Shown piece after piece: positions 51,349-61,709 of a stretch of DNA of 64,000 nucleotides (position 1 is its first letter; each line of letters opens with the position of its first letter). The notes under the pieces were generated by a model that saw nothing but the letters and a program-made list of their open reading frames with translations, was not told the origin of the DNA and made no database searches. Source of the DNA: Croceivirga sp. Its GTDB lineage: Bacteria; Bacteroidota; Bacteroidia; Flavobacteriales; Flavobacteriaceae. Made by a program: the position numbers and the translations under genes. The stretch is taken from the NCBI GenBank assembly GCA_028281025.1, contig JANQKR010000013.1, positions 124,001 to 188,000 of the forward strand, given 5' to 3'.

Positions 51349-52017
51349 TTAATGTAACATAAAGCTATACGCTATTTCTTTGAACAATTGCTCGTACACT
51401 GAGACATCTTTTCTCCCCGTAAAAAATGACATTATATATATTCCTCCATTGGTCTTTACCACATATTGTTCTATATAAATCTCTTTGTTCTTGATATTCA
51501 AAAGCTGTTTTATAACGTGACCCTTCATATTGTTAATTTCCACATCTTTCGAATTCAATAGTTGATACTCGTCCGCATTTGTTTCGTTTTCTAAAACCAA
51601 TTTTTTAACCGCGCTATCCAGTTCATTTTTCTGATTATCTGACAAGATTATATTTCCATTAGCGTGAGAAGAAGACTCGTATACAAATAATAATAGTGGA
51701 TTATCACTTGTGTTAATCTTATGAGCCCAATCTTTGGGAATATTAATCTTAAATCCATTTGAATCCAGAATATCCCAAAATATGTTTTTGGTGGAATTAT
51801 AGGTAATATCTTTATATTCCCATCTTCCTTTTTTTAATCCCTCATCATAACTGCCTTTAGCTATTAGTTCATTTGAGCTGTAATAGCTCCATTCGCCAAT
51901 TCTTTTATTATTATCTGATATTTTGCCTTTTGACATCACACCGTCTGACTTATCATTTTTACATGATAGGCATAATATTATTAAAAACAGTAATAAAGAG
52001 TTCTTAATCATCTTCAT
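51349..52017 (-). CDS. Lipoprotein encoded at the end of the RHS gene, possible immunity protein
   Basis: About 222 residues from the ATG at 52017, the start of a leader ending in lipobox LIILCLSC. Residues about 25-60 hold MORN/YwqK-type repeats (GKISDNNKRIGEWSYYSSNELIAKGSYDEGLKKGRWEYKD). The rest is a mixed alpha/beta domain with a long KSYFSG-like acidic stretch and the end GGIYIMSFFTGRKDVSVYEQLFKEIAYSF, resembling PsbP/MOG1-like folds. The start overlaps the RHS stop by 14 bases, so the genes are coupled. A protective role against the RHS tail domain is plausible by analogy with toxin/immunity pairs. Confidence 0.72.
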   Translation of the reverse strand: MKMIKNSLLLFLIILCLSCKNDKSDGVMSKGKISDNNKRIGEWSYYSSNELIAKGSYDEGLKKGRWEYKDITYNSTKNIFWDILDSNGFKINIPKDWAHKINTSDNPLLLFVYESSSHANGNIILSDNQKNELDSAVKKLVLENETNADEYQLLNSKDVEINNMKGHVIKQLLNIKNKEIYIEQYVVKTNGGIYIMSFFTGRKDVSVYEQLFKEIAYSFMLH

Positions 52018-55000
52018 TGTCTTTCTTTTGCTTGGCCTCAATGCCAATAAAAATGTCTATTCCAACAAAATGTGCACCATCAAAACCGATACCAAACCTT
52101 TGAATATTTGTTTGTGTTTTATCCCCTCCTATAGTTTTGTTTTCTCGACCAGCTTCAGCGGAAAAAACAGATATACTTCCACCACCATTAAACTCAGTTG
52201 TCTTTTCTGTTACTTGCGTCCCACCTTCACCAAAATTCACAGTTTCTGTTGCTTCTGCCTCAAATCCTACGCCTCCAGTCTTTGGAGAACCTATATTTCT
52301 GGAAACACCATGACTAATCTTAACATTTCCATCATCTCCTATTAAAGTTGTTCCTGAAGTATCTTCAATGCCTTCGGTTGATAATTTGGAACCAACTTTA
52401 GTAGAAAGCAACTCGGCAGAAGCGACGTTGTTCTTCATCCCTACATTTTTGTTTACCTGTGCGCTAGCTTGCAACCCCAAAGTAACTTTCAACTCTGCTT
52501 TGCCCTCTATAGTTGTGTTTTTAAGATTATCTATTACTTGGGCAGCTTTTTTACCAAAACCAGCTATTACTCTTCTAGCATTGTCAATTTTTGACTTAAC
52601 TGTTCTAATCTTTTGTCTAGCTTTTTTAAAAAATTTGAAAGGGTCAACGGGCATCATCCCATCTGGATCAATAAAGAACACCGGGTTATCAAACGCATAG
52701 TTATACGGTGAGTGCCTTCTCATCTGTTCCGCCAAGGGGTCAAGGTTCATCCACCTACCGAGTGCAGGGTCATAATTCCTTGCACCAAAGTCATAGGTAT
52801 TTAGGTCATGACCCTCATCAAACTCCTTACCCCCAAACGTCCAACGTTGGGCCACACTATTCCCCAATGAACTTACATTACTATTGTACCCTTTATGTTT
52901 AAGCCCAAAGGGGTAGTAGTTGTTCTCCTCAATAATCGTAGGCGTGCCGGGACTGCTTGGGTCATCCGTATAGGACAGCCTTACATTCCCCAAATGGTCC
53001 CTATATTGGTAAACATAATCATAGCCCCCACTGGTATTGGGCATCACATAGCCCTCCGGGTGGGAGAAGAACTGTAGGGCATTATTTTCATAGATGTAAT
53101 TGCCCGCATAATCGGTCGTGGTCGAAACACCGTTGCTGTAGGTCATTTTCTTTAACTTCGTTCCAAGGGCATCGTAAATATAGGTAATCTTTTTAGTACT
53201 GCTGTTGTCAAACTTTACCTCTGTGGGCAGGTTCAAATGGTTATAGCTTATCCCGTCCACACTGGCCGTCCCAATGCCCTTGTTGAGGTCACGGACCATA
53301 TTGCCGTTGTCATCGTACCAATAGTCATTCCCGGCCTTGTTGCCATCATTGAACCCCTCCGTTTTCCAGGCCGATGTTGAAGCATCCGTTACCTTTGTCA
53401 GTTGGTTTCCGGTATAGTCATAGGAAAGATTGTCCATATTGGTAGCGCTGTTATGGGCCCCTGCCCTACCGTTCCTCATCAAGTTGAGGATGTTGCCGTT
53501 TTTGTCATAGGCCATTCCCCAGATGCTATAGTGGAATTCATTGGTCAGCCCTGTCCCTGAAAGGTTCAGCCCGCTTGTGATCCTGTTCAGGGCATCATAA
53601 CCGTACCTGTACGCTTTTGGGCCGTTGTCAACATTTGCCGTCCGCCATTCGGTCTCTGCTATGTTGCCATTGTACAAAGCCGTTGCCCCATGTTGTGGGT
53701 CGTTATAGTTGATCTTAAAGCCAAAGAGGTCGTCGCCCAAACTGGAGGGATTGTTGATCCGTGTAAGCCACCCACGGACATTATAAGCATAGTCCACGTC
53801 CTGTAGGCCCCCGCCTACCTCTTTGCTTATCAATTGGCCCAGATCATCGTAGTGGTTCTCCACAATGGTCTCGGTATGCGAACCTATGGTCTGTTGCTGT
53901 TTCAGCAACCGACCCCTATGGTCATAGCTAAAATCGTCGGTGGTGACCAGCGCCGCATTGGTCCCCCTGGTATGGGAGGCCTTGGTCTGTACCACTCTGC
54001 CCGTAAAATCCAGTTTGCTCGTAACGATATCCGTGGTCCCCAGGTAACCGTTCACACTTTTTACATAGATGGAACGTCCCTTTTCGTCATAACCCATGAC
54101 CGTTGTTGTCCATTTCGCCGGGCTACTGCCCAACACCTTTACCTTGGTCCCCGTTGCCAAGCCCTTGGTCAGCTTTTGGGTACTTGCCGAGTTGTCATGG
54201 TTGATGACCGTTGCCCCCTCCACGGTGGATGGCATGGCCGTAAAGCCATCAAAGGTGTAATTGTCATAGTAGTTGATCGTCAATAGTTCGATAATATTGA
54301 CCCTGGGGTAGGCCGCGTTGTTATAATAAACCGATGTACCATCCACCGTTGTTGGAGATGATGTCTTGGTTTCATATAGCGTAGTTTCTGCATTGACCGC
54401 ATTTTGAAACGCCACCCTATTGCTATTGGAGCTCATTTTACCGGTGTAAACTATCCTGCCAAAGGCATCGTACTTGGTGAACAACCATTGGCCCAGGGCC
54501 TTGAGGTTCGGATCCCGGGTCATGATGGGTTGGTCCAGTTGGTTATATACAATGTATTCCCAGCCCTTGCCCGGAAGCTTCCTTTCCACCAGGCGGTTGC
54601 GGTGGTCGTACACATATTGGTAGCACAGTTCGCTCAGCTCCGTGGCACTTATTCCATCACCGGTCACCACCTTGGGTGGGAGGGTATAGGTCAGGTTTCC
54701 AAAATCGTCGTACACATAGTAGGTGTCGTGGGCCGTTTCGGTGCTCCCGATCAGGGCGTAGGTGCGCTTTAGGATTACGCGGCCCTGTTTGTCCGTGAAC
54801 TCCTCCGTGCTGTGCAGTTTTGAGGTCGAAGCGTGGTTTTCATCATAGGTGGTGGTCCTATAAAGCGCTCCGGCGGCATAGTGGCCATCTGAGACCAGCG
54901 TGGGCGTATAAGTGTTGTTGGCCACGGTGGTGGTGACCTTGTACTTCCGTACCTCGTTGGTCCCGTTCGTACCATGACCAAATTCCACTTCATGTCCCCC

Positions 55001-58000
55001 GCCCATACGCCAATCGTATCCGGGGGCGGCCTGTTTCAGTATCCGGGCCAGGGGCGAGGCCTCAAAGGCCCTTTCCGAAAAGGGGTTGGGCGTTGCCGAT
55101 ACCATATCGTCCGGATAATTGGCCACATAATAGCTATCGGTATCCGTTTCCGCCGTGCTTCGGAAACTGCCAAAGCTGCCCGGGGCTGCGCTGTAGGGAA
55201 GCCACTCTTTGGTCCGGCGCCCATGGGCGTCATAACCGATATGGGTGACCAGATCTTTGAGTTCCCCAGTGTGTGCGGTCCCGGCGATGATGTCCCCGAG
55301 GGCATCCTCGGTACCGTCCAGTTTCTGGAGCACGGGTTGGTGGAAGTACTGCCGTACCCCCACATCGGTGGCATAGTAGAGGTAGCTCCGAAACCTGGCT
55401 GTGGTGGTCGTGGATCTCCAGACATATTCGGTACCGTCGAGCACCTTGTTGCCCTCCAGGTCATAGACCCCGCTCACCCCACTGTCGCCACCGGAATGGC
55501 CCACCGGGTGTACGATGCCCACCATAAGGTACCAGGTGTCCAATTGGGGCAGGTCCCCGTACCAGAAATAGGGATTGCCGTTGGCAGACCCATTGAGGTT
55601 GTTCACGTTCTGGGTGCCATGGTAGGTAAGGCCGTCCTGGGAATGGGTGCGTTTTACCCAGACCGTATACCGGTAGGCCGCGTTTTTGTCCACGGCAAAG
55701 TAATCGGTGTTCCAGCCACCGTCAGCGTTGCTCTGGCCGTCATTGCCACATTCCCAGAGCAGGGACAGGGCCCCATGGGGATCCGAACCGTTGACCCTTT
55801 GGTTCTCCACGGTGCTGCCGTTCTGGTTGAAGAAGGGGGTGCCGCCGCTTCCTACCGTCCAGTCCATGGACCATCCGGGCACATTGGAGGTATAATCAAG
55901 TTTTTGGGGCTCCCTCCCCGACGCCTTGACGGCCACCTGCTGCCTGCCACGGCCCAGTCCATCAAAGTAGGTGACCTGCTCGACCACGTCAGTGTTCAGA
56001 CTTATGGGGTCGCTTCCCTTTAAAGGGTTTTGGTAGGTCCGGGTATGGATATAATTTTCATTGCTTTTGGCCACCGGGGCATAGAGCCCGGAACCCGGAG
56101 GGGGATCCGTCGTCCCAAAATAACCGCCCACCACGGAAACGTTCCTGTCGTCCCCGTTCTCCACATAACCCGTGGGCCGGGAACAGGCCCGTGTGCTGTT
56201 GGTCGGGTCGCCAAAGCCGTCCCCATCGGTATCGGCATACCAGACCGCCCCTTTGTTGATGGTATAGTCGATCCTCAGTGCCGTCCCCCAACAGGAGCCA
56301 CTATTGCTCTTTGCCCTGAGGTAGTATACCGTACCACTGGTTCGGGTAATGGAACCACTGGAATTTGATGTGCTTGTTGCGGATGCGCTGTCCTGCCAGT
56401 ACCAGGTCTCGCCGGAGGGTACCGTGCCCATGGTAAGTACCGTTCCCCCACAATTGTGGACCGTGGGGGCCAGGGTCGGGGTCGATACCGCCTCGGTGTA
56501 CTTGGTCTCCCCAAAGGATATGGCCCTCCTGCGGTACCATGTTGAAGTGGTCAAGGCTCCGGGATTGTATGAGGTGGTGGTGGCCCCACTGATATTGGAG
56601 AATCCCGATGTTGCCCCCGTCGTGGACCGTTGCCACTGGTAGGCATAGCTGCCATTGCCCCCACTGGCCGGGGCACCGTTCCCCAGAATGCTTGGGCTCC
56701 CGCCATGGCAGATGGTGTCCGTGCCATTGATACTGCCGGGCAGTAGGGCCGGCAAAACGGTAATCTTAACGCTCGGGCTGTACCTGGTCTGTCCGCAGGA
56801 GATCACACCCCTGCGGTACCACCGTGTGGCCGTTTGGTTGCCCGGAGGGTTGTAGCTGCTTATCGTGGCGCCGCTGATATTGACCCAGGAGCTGTTGTTC
56901 GACGATATTTGCCATTGGTAACTGTACCCGCCCAACCCGTTCGAGGGCGAAGTTGCGTTGCCCAGGGTGGACGGGTCCCCACCATAACGGACCGTGTCCG
57001 TGCCATTGATACTGCCGGGCAATAGGGCCGGCAAAACGGTGATCTTAACGCTCGGGCTGTACCTGGTCTGTCCGCAGGAGATCACACCCCTGCGGTACCA
57101 CCGTGTGGCCGTTTGGTTACCAGGGGGGGTGTAGGTGCTTAACGTCGCACCGCTGATATTGCCCCAGGAGCTGTTGTTCGACGATATTTGCCACTGGTAA
57201 CTGTACCCCCCCAACCCGTTCGAGGGCGAAGTTGCGTTGCCCAGGGTGGACGGGTCACCACCGTAACAGACCGTGTCCGTGCCATTGATACTGCCCGCAG
57301 TTAGGGGCGGCAGGACGGTCACCTTAACGCTCGCGCTGTACTTGGTCTGTCCGCAGGAGATCACCCGCCTGCGGTACCACCGCGTGGCCGTTTGGTTACC
57401 AGGGGGGGTGTAGGTGCTTAGCGTCGCACCGCTGATATTGCCCCAGGAACCGTTGCTCGACAGTACCTGCCACTGGTAGGCGTACCCCCCAATTCCGTTC
57501 GAGGGCGGGGCACCGTTGCCCAGGGTAACCGGATCGCCCCCGTGACATACGGTCTGGGTACCGGTGATGCTGCCCGCCGTCAAGGGGGGCTTCACCAGGA
57601 CCCTTACCGGGGCCGTATATTTTGTCTGGATGCCAGAGACCACCCGCCTACGGTACCATCGTGTGGCGGTGCGACCGCCAGGGGGGGTATAGGAGGTGCC
57701 CGTGGCACCACTGATGTTGAGCCAGCCACTGCTGCCGTTGCTGGAATACTGCCATTGATAGCTATAGGTTCCCGTACCGTTGGTGGCCAGGGCCGTACTG
57801 CGCAGGGTACCGGCATTGTTATTGTAACATAGGGTCTGTGCCCCACTGATGCGACCCGGATCCAGGGCATGGACCACTGTAATGCGCAGCCCCGTGAATT
57901 CATAGGTGCCCCCACTGCTGAAACTTGCCCTTAAAAAGACCGTGCCCACAGTATTAAAACTTAATCGGATGCTCTGGTTCCCCGAACTGCTTATCGTGCT

Positions 58001-58228
58001 GCCGGAAGGGGTGATCCACGAAGTATTGCTGATTGTTCCCGTATGGTTCAGGTAATACGTATAGGTGACCCCCTGGGTTACCCTTGTCTGGCCACTGATG
58101 GTCTGGGCCCCCAGCTGTTGGGGAAGGTTCATGGCAATAAGGACCAGGGCCAACGGCCCCATTCTTGCACAGGCCCATTTTACAAAATGGCCCATGGCCC
58201 GTGATTGTAGTTGAAACGGTTCTTTCAT
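52004..58228 (-). CDS. Giant exported RHS-repeat protein with Ig-like array
   Basis: 2074 residues. A signal peptide region (ending near QLGAQ, about 42) is followed by PKD/Ig-like modules (about 45-600), including near-identical 93-residue repeats with Cys pairs and YQWQ..S.....W.NISGAT. A DxDGDG calcium-type motif (YADTDGDGFGD, about 665) follows. A DUF6443-like start and many YD/RHS repeats occupy about 700-1730, then the RHS core with LGNVRLSYTDD and NYDPALGRWMNLDPLAEQMRRHSPYNYAFDNPVFFIDPDG (to about 1857). The last 217 residues are a unique tail with beta-rich, Gly-rich sequence, unlike known nuclease tails. Partner of the next upstream gene. Confidence 0.9.
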   Translation of the reverse strand: MKEPFQLQSRAMGHFVKWACARMGPLALVLIAMNLPQQLGAQTISGQTRVTQGVTYTYYLNHTGTISNTSWITPSGSTISSSGNQSIRLSFNTVGTVFLRASFSSGGTYEFTGLRITVVHALDPGRISGAQTLCYNNNAGTLRSTALATNGTGTYSYQWQYSSNGSSGWLNISGATGTSYTPPGGRTATRWYRRRVVSGIQTKYTAPVRVLVKPPLTAGSITGTQTVCHGGDPVTLGNGAPPSNGIGGYAYQWQVLSSNGSWGNISGATLSTYTPPGNQTATRWYRRRVISCGQTKYSASVKVTVLPPLTAGSINGTDTVCYGGDPSTLGNATSPSNGLGGYSYQWQISSNNSSWGNISGATLSTYTPPGNQTATRWYRRGVISCGQTRYSPSVKITVLPALLPGSINGTDTVRYGGDPSTLGNATSPSNGLGGYSYQWQISSNNSSWVNISGATISSYNPPGNQTATRWYRRGVISCGQTRYSPSVKITVLPALLPGSINGTDTICHGGSPSILGNGAPASGGNGSYAYQWQRSTTGATSGFSNISGATTTSYNPGALTTSTWYRRRAISFGETKYTEAVSTPTLAPTVHNCGGTVLTMGTVPSGETWYWQDSASATSTSNSSGSITRTSGTVYYLRAKSNSGSCWGTALRIDYTINKGAVWYADTDGDGFGDPTNSTRACSRPTGYVENGDDRNVSVVGGYFGTTDPPPGSGLYAPVAKSNENYIHTRTYQNPLKGSDPISLNTDVVEQVTYFDGLGRGRQQVAVKASGREPQKLDYTSNVPGWSMDWTVGSGGTPFFNQNGSTVENQRVNGSDPHGALSLLWECGNDGQSNADGGWNTDYFAVDKNAAYRYTVWVKRTHSQDGLTYHGTQNVNNLNGSANGNPYFWYGDLPQLDTWYLMVGIVHPVGHSGGDSGVSGVYDLEGNKVLDGTEYVWRSTTTTARFRSYLYYATDVGVRQYFHQPVLQKLDGTEDALGDIIAGTAHTGELKDLVTHIGYDAHGRRTKEWLPYSAAPGSFGSFRSTAETDTDSYYVANYPDDMVSATPNPFSERAFEASPLARILKQAAPGYDWRMGGGHEVEFGHGTNGTNEVRKYKVTTTVANNTYTPTLVSDGHYAAGALYRTTTYDENHASTSKLHSTEEFTDKQGRVILKRTYALIGSTETAHDTYYVYDDFGNLTYTLPPKVVTGDGISATELSELCYQYVYDHRNRLVERKLPGKGWEYIVYNQLDQPIMTRDPNLKALGQWLFTKYDAFGRIVYTGKMSSNSNRVAFQNAVNAETTLYETKTSSPTTVDGTSVYYNNAAYPRVNIIELLTINYYDNYTFDGFTAMPSTVEGATVINHDNSASTQKLTKGLATGTKVKVLGSSPAKWTTTVMGYDEKGRSIYVKSVNGYLGTTDIVTSKLDFTGRVVQTKASHTRGTNAALVTTDDFSYDHRGRLLKQQQTIGSHTETIVENHYDDLGQLISKEVGGGLQDVDYAYNVRGWLTRINNPSSLGDDLFGFKINYNDPQHGATALYNGNIAETEWRTANVDNGPKAYRYGYDALNRITSGLNLSGTGLTNEFHYSIWGMAYDKNGNILNLMRNGRAGAHNSATNMDNLSYDYTGNQLTKVTDASTSAWKTEGFNDGNKAGNDYWYDDNGNMVRDLNKGIGTASVDGISYNHLNLPTEVKFDNSSTKKITYIYDALGTKLKKMTYSNGVSTTTDYAGNYIYENNALQFFSHPEGYVMPNTSGGYDYVYQYRDHLGNVRLSYTDDPSSPGTPTIIEENNYYPFGLKHKGYNSNVSSLGNSVAQRWTFGGKEFDEGHDLNTYDFGARNYDPALGRWMNLDPLAEQMRRHSPYNYAFDNPVFFIDPDGMMPVDPFKFFKKARQKIRTVKSKIDNARRVIAGFGKKAAQVIDNLKNTTIEGKAELKVTLGLQASAQVNKNVGMKNNVASAELLSTKVGSKLSTEGIEDTSGTTLIGDDGNVKISHGVSRNIGSPKTGGVGFEAEATETVNFGEGGTQVTEKTTEFNGGGSISVFSAEAGRENKTIGGDKTQTNIQRFGIGFDGAHFVGIDIFIGIEAKQKKDNEDD
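56715..57551 (-). repeat. Three 279-bp tandem repeats inside the RHS gene
   Basis: Units at 56715-56993, 56994-57272 and 57273-57551, each 93 codons, very similar in DNA. More diverged copies flank them on both sides (about 56430-56714 and 57552-57840). One unit has Arg (CGT type) where the others have Cys in TVCYGG. The register fits one Ig-like domain per unit. Confidence 0.9.
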
Positions 58229-58307
58229 AGGTTCAATAGGTTTTTGGGACGTGGGGAAGGGATAAAGGGTCCCATAAAAGGGGTATGCCGGCCAAATGGC
58301 GGGACCG

Positions 58308-61300
58308 TCAGTTTTTGTAATGGTACTGGTACTGTTCGATCATATGCCCTGCGGCATCCTTAATATGTTCCAATCTATTGAAGTTGTCATAGGCGTATCC
58401 GGTGGTGTACCCCCTTGGATCGGTCCTACTAAGGATGCCCACCAGTGGTAGGTAATCGAAGGTGGTGATCCTGGCACCTGAAAGGCTGCTCCTGAGCAGG
58501 CCCTCCTGGGTTGGCGTCAGTCCCTGCAGCCCGGCATGGAAGTCGTTCCCCAAAAGGTTTTCTATCTGTGTCCGGGTCGCATTCTCTATTTTGGCCACGG
58601 GATAGGTCCGGTTATGGCCCCAGATGTAGGAAATGGGCATGCCCCCGGCCCTGGAAACCTCCAGGGGATTGCCGACATCGTCGTAATCCGAATAGACCAA
58701 CCTGTTCTCTAGACTGCCATTGTTTTTGGAGGTCTGTATATTTTCCGGCCAGACCAGGTTGCCCGTCCAGTTTTTGAAGTTCGTCCGGGTGGTCATTTTG
58801 GACAGTTGTGTTCCCGTTTTACTTTCGGTGATCACTTCCACCTGGACCGGTTGGTTGGGCCTTGCGGAGGTCAATAATCCCAATGCCGTGAAAGCCGTGG
58901 AGGACAGACAGGATAGGGAACTTCGGTTGGAGGGATAATATGTTTTGGTCCTGATGGTCTTTTCATCACTGGTTTCTTGTACGGATTCGCCCACCTGGTA
59001 ATGGTTGGCGTAATCGTAGCCGTATGTGGTCTTGTTGGTGATCACCGAGCTTCCATCGTAGGTCCTTTCTTCCGTGGAATGCAGATCCAAGGTCCCCCCG
59101 GTCAGGTAAAAGGTCTTAAATTCATTGTATTCGTCTGCGTCGTTGAGCGTGCCGTCCTGGTCCGCAAAGATGATGAAGGACGCCACGTACCGGCTTCGGG
59201 TCGCTTCGTAAACTTCACCGTAATTTGCGTTAACGGACAATGGGGGGTTCATCAGATAAGCTGGGGAACCCACAACATTGCCGTAGCGATACTCGTTCTT
59301 GATTTCCTTCAGCAGGGTGTACCCCTTGGTATCCTTTCTAAAAAACTTGGTGTCCAAAGGTTTCCCCCTTAACCACTCATTATCGGTGGCCAGGTGGTAC
59401 GGGAATTTATAAAAGTCCCCAGAGTCCCCGAAAATAGTGAAACGGTGTTCGGTCTTTCCTTGTCTTCCAGTTTCCCCTACCTCGTATTCAGTAACATATT
59501 CATAGCCTTCATGGTTTCCCTGTTCATAGGTCAGAGGGCTGCCGGGACGTGCGCCATACTTCCTCCTAAGGATGATCGGGCCCGGCCCTTGGTCCTCCTG
59601 ATAATAATAGCTTGGCAATGAAAACACCCTTCCACTGCCAACGCCCGTGACGGGGTCCTTATATTCGTACTCCTTTTTTATGGTACCGCCATTGCCATCC
59701 TCCAATAGGATACTCTTGATCCTATTTCCCGAGGTAAAAAGCAGTTCGGTACCGCTGGTCCGATTGCTTATGTTCTCTTTCCAGGATACGAGAATATCGA
59801 ATGGGTTGGTTAAAATATCGTTGTGGTTGTGGGGTATCTTGGGATTCGGGTCGACCCTAAGTACATAAGTGCCCGATGAAAGGGTCATGTCCACTCGCTC
59901 ATTGCTCAGGGTCACATCGGTCTGGGGACCTATCAACCGTGCCTTATAGGGGCAGGTGACCGTTGCCTGATGGGTCCCGCAATCGCTTTCCAGCCCTAGC
60001 CTGGCGGTAACCTGTGCCGCACCAACGATATTCCCGATGGTAAAAGGTTCCGATTCATAGAACGTTTTGTTAAAGCGCGAGGGATGCTTGGCCAGCCCTG
60101 CACCTTTTGTTACCGTGGGATTGGTGTCCGGAAACAAAAGGTCCTTAAAATATTGGGGGGGTACGGCCCGGTTATGTTCATAGGTATAGTTTATGGACCC
60201 CCCTGTGGGCAGTTGTATCTTTGTGAGCATCCCTGCCTGGGATTTTAGGGTATCAACTTCGCGATTAATGGTTGTTGTTCCGTAATCGAAAAATGTCAGG
60301 TACTGCCCATTGTTCTTTCCATTGTAGTATCCCCAGGTGTCCTGGGCGTTGGAAAAACGATGGGGCAGTGCTGTACTGTTGTAGAAAAACCGATAGGGGG
60401 GCAAGGTGGCCGTACCCTGTTTGGCATAAGTCTCCACCGAACTCAGGAAAAGGCGCTTGTGGGCCCGTAGGTCACAGTTGTCCAAGGCGGGCAGGACATT
60501 GGTCGAATTGGCCGAAACATAGGTATGGTTCAGTTTAAGGCGCTTGACCAGTACATTGTTGAAATCGGTCAGCTGTATCTCTTCCAGCGCGTAGGCATCG
60601 TCAAGATCCTCCCTTTCCGTGGTCCCGCTTACAAATTTGATCTTGCCCCGATCGCACAGGATTTCGGAGATTTGGTGTTGGACCGGTTTCACTTTCGAGA
60701 AATGGGCGCTCACGGCCTTTGTGCCAAAATCCACCTTATCGTAACTTCTCCTGCAATATATGGGTTGCTCACTGCCATATTTGAAGGTTATGGACCTACC
60801 GCTCGGCCCGGTTATATCCATAAGGTACCAGGCCGTATACGCATTAAAGGAACCACTGCCCGGAGCAGGGGTAAGCGAACCGCCAAAAAAAGTTAGGTTT
60901 TGCAAGATGTTTTCTTTGTCCCTTGCCGTTCGTAAAGCATCTTTGGACAGCCCAAAATGGAGCTTGAACCCATCTGGGGTCACCACTTCCCAACCGGATA
61001 TTTCGCCCACCGTTCCATTGGCCCAGACCGGGCTTATCTCGAGATCGGTAAAATGCTGGATGATGGGCAGCTTGGTACGCTGGTCAAAGATGAATTTTCC
61101 GGAATACCCCAAAAAGTTGAACATGAAACTATCCGGATAAAGATCTTGTTCGCCTAACTGGACACTGTCATATATTCTGGACCGTGTTGTAGCATCCCCA
61201 GTAAAAAAAGTCTGGTAAAAATTGTCCCTGAGGTAGCCTTTGACCCCATTGGGGATATACTCATCCGCAGAACCCCTGATCTGCCTGGTAATGGCCCCAC

Positions 61301-61580
61301 CGAAATCCATGGCCCACCCCAGGCCCACCCGCGAGGCGATTTCCTCCACCTGGATGCCCTTGGCATGGTACCTTAGGACAATGGGTATGGTCTTGCCATC
61401 CAGTTCCAGGGTATGGATGGGAACGGTAATGCTCGGAGTCCCATTGTAATGGGACACGGGCACATCAACATATTTGGCCAGCGCGGTGGCTTCCGGTGAC
61501 GGCGGAATGATTTCGGGCAAATCCTGTGCCCGACCAATGGTCATGGCAAGGAGGGCAAGTAGGCTACATGTTCTTTTCAT
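58308..61580 (-). CDS. Exported RHS-type partner protein
   Basis: About 1090 residues from the ATG at 61580, which opens a clear signal peptide (MKRTCSLLALLAMTIGRAQ); the open frame upstream has no leader character. The N-terminal part (YVDVPVSHYNGTPSITVPIHTLELDGKTIPIVLRYHAKGIQVEEIASRVGLGWAMDFGGAITRQIRG) is the SpvB/TcdB-like opening found before RHS proteins in Bacteroidota. The C-terminus has YD repeats, ending GYTTGYAYDNFNRLEHIKDAAGHMIEQYQYHY. It lacks the RHS core DPLG-type end, so it may work with the downstream 2074-residue protein, 79 bases away on the same strand, as a split shell. Confidence 0.85.
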   Translation of the reverse strand: MKRTCSLLALLAMTIGRAQDLPEIIPPSPEATALAKYVDVPVSHYNGTPSITVPIHTLELDGKTIPIVLRYHAKGIQVEEIASRVGLGWAMDFGGAITRQIRGSADEYIPNGVKGYLRDNFYQTFFTGDATTRSRIYDSVQLGEQDLYPDSFMFNFLGYSGKFIFDQRTKLPIIQHFTDLEISPVWANGTVGEISGWEVVTPDGFKLHFGLSKDALRTARDKENILQNLTFFGGSLTPAPGSGSFNAYTAWYLMDITGPSGRSITFKYGSEQPIYCRRSYDKVDFGTKAVSAHFSKVKPVQHQISEILCDRGKIKFVSGTTEREDLDDAYALEEIQLTDFNNVLVKRLKLNHTYVSANSTNVLPALDNCDLRAHKRLFLSSVETYAKQGTATLPPYRFFYNSTALPHRFSNAQDTWGYYNGKNNGQYLTFFDYGTTTINREVDTLKSQAGMLTKIQLPTGGSINYTYEHNRAVPPQYFKDLLFPDTNPTVTKGAGLAKHPSRFNKTFYESEPFTIGNIVGAAQVTARLGLESDCGTHQATVTCPYKARLIGPQTDVTLSNERVDMTLSSGTYVLRVDPNPKIPHNHNDILTNPFDILVSWKENISNRTSGTELLFTSGNRIKSILLEDGNGGTIKKEYEYKDPVTGVGSGRVFSLPSYYYQEDQGPGPIILRRKYGARPGSPLTYEQGNHEGYEYVTEYEVGETGRQGKTEHRFTIFGDSGDFYKFPYHLATDNEWLRGKPLDTKFFRKDTKGYTLLKEIKNEYRYGNVVGSPAYLMNPPLSVNANYGEVYEATRSRYVASFIIFADQDGTLNDADEYNEFKTFYLTGGTLDLHSTEERTYDGSSVITNKTTYGYDYANHYQVGESVQETSDEKTIRTKTYYPSNRSSLSCLSSTAFTALGLLTSARPNQPVQVEVITESKTGTQLSKMTTRTNFKNWTGNLVWPENIQTSKNNGSLENRLVYSDYDDVGNPLEVSRAGGMPISYIWGHNRTYPVAKIENATRTQIENLLGNDFHAGLQGLTPTQEGLLRSSLSGARITTFDYLPLVGILSRTDPRGYTTGYAYDNFNRLEHIKDAAGHMIEQYQYHYKN

Positions 61581-61709
61581 TGAAGATACGTATTTATGGT
61601 CATGGCTTTTTTGAAAAGGGGAGGTTTTGGGGAGGGTAACGATGCCCTCGCTATGGGATAAGATGTATTGGCACCGGCCTTCCCCAATGGTTTTGTCCAT
61701 GGTTTTCCA

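Noticed and set aside
54974-56023. 349-codon plus-strand frame antisense to the RHS gene
   Set aside because: The GC-rich, codon-biased RHS gene leaves several antisense frames open. The peptide has no domain character, and the minus-strand frame is clearly the real gene.
56715-57551. Possible CRISPR or minisatellite
   Set aside because: The 279-base units are contiguous, in frame and code for Ig-like domains; there are no short repeats with unique spacers anywhere in the window.
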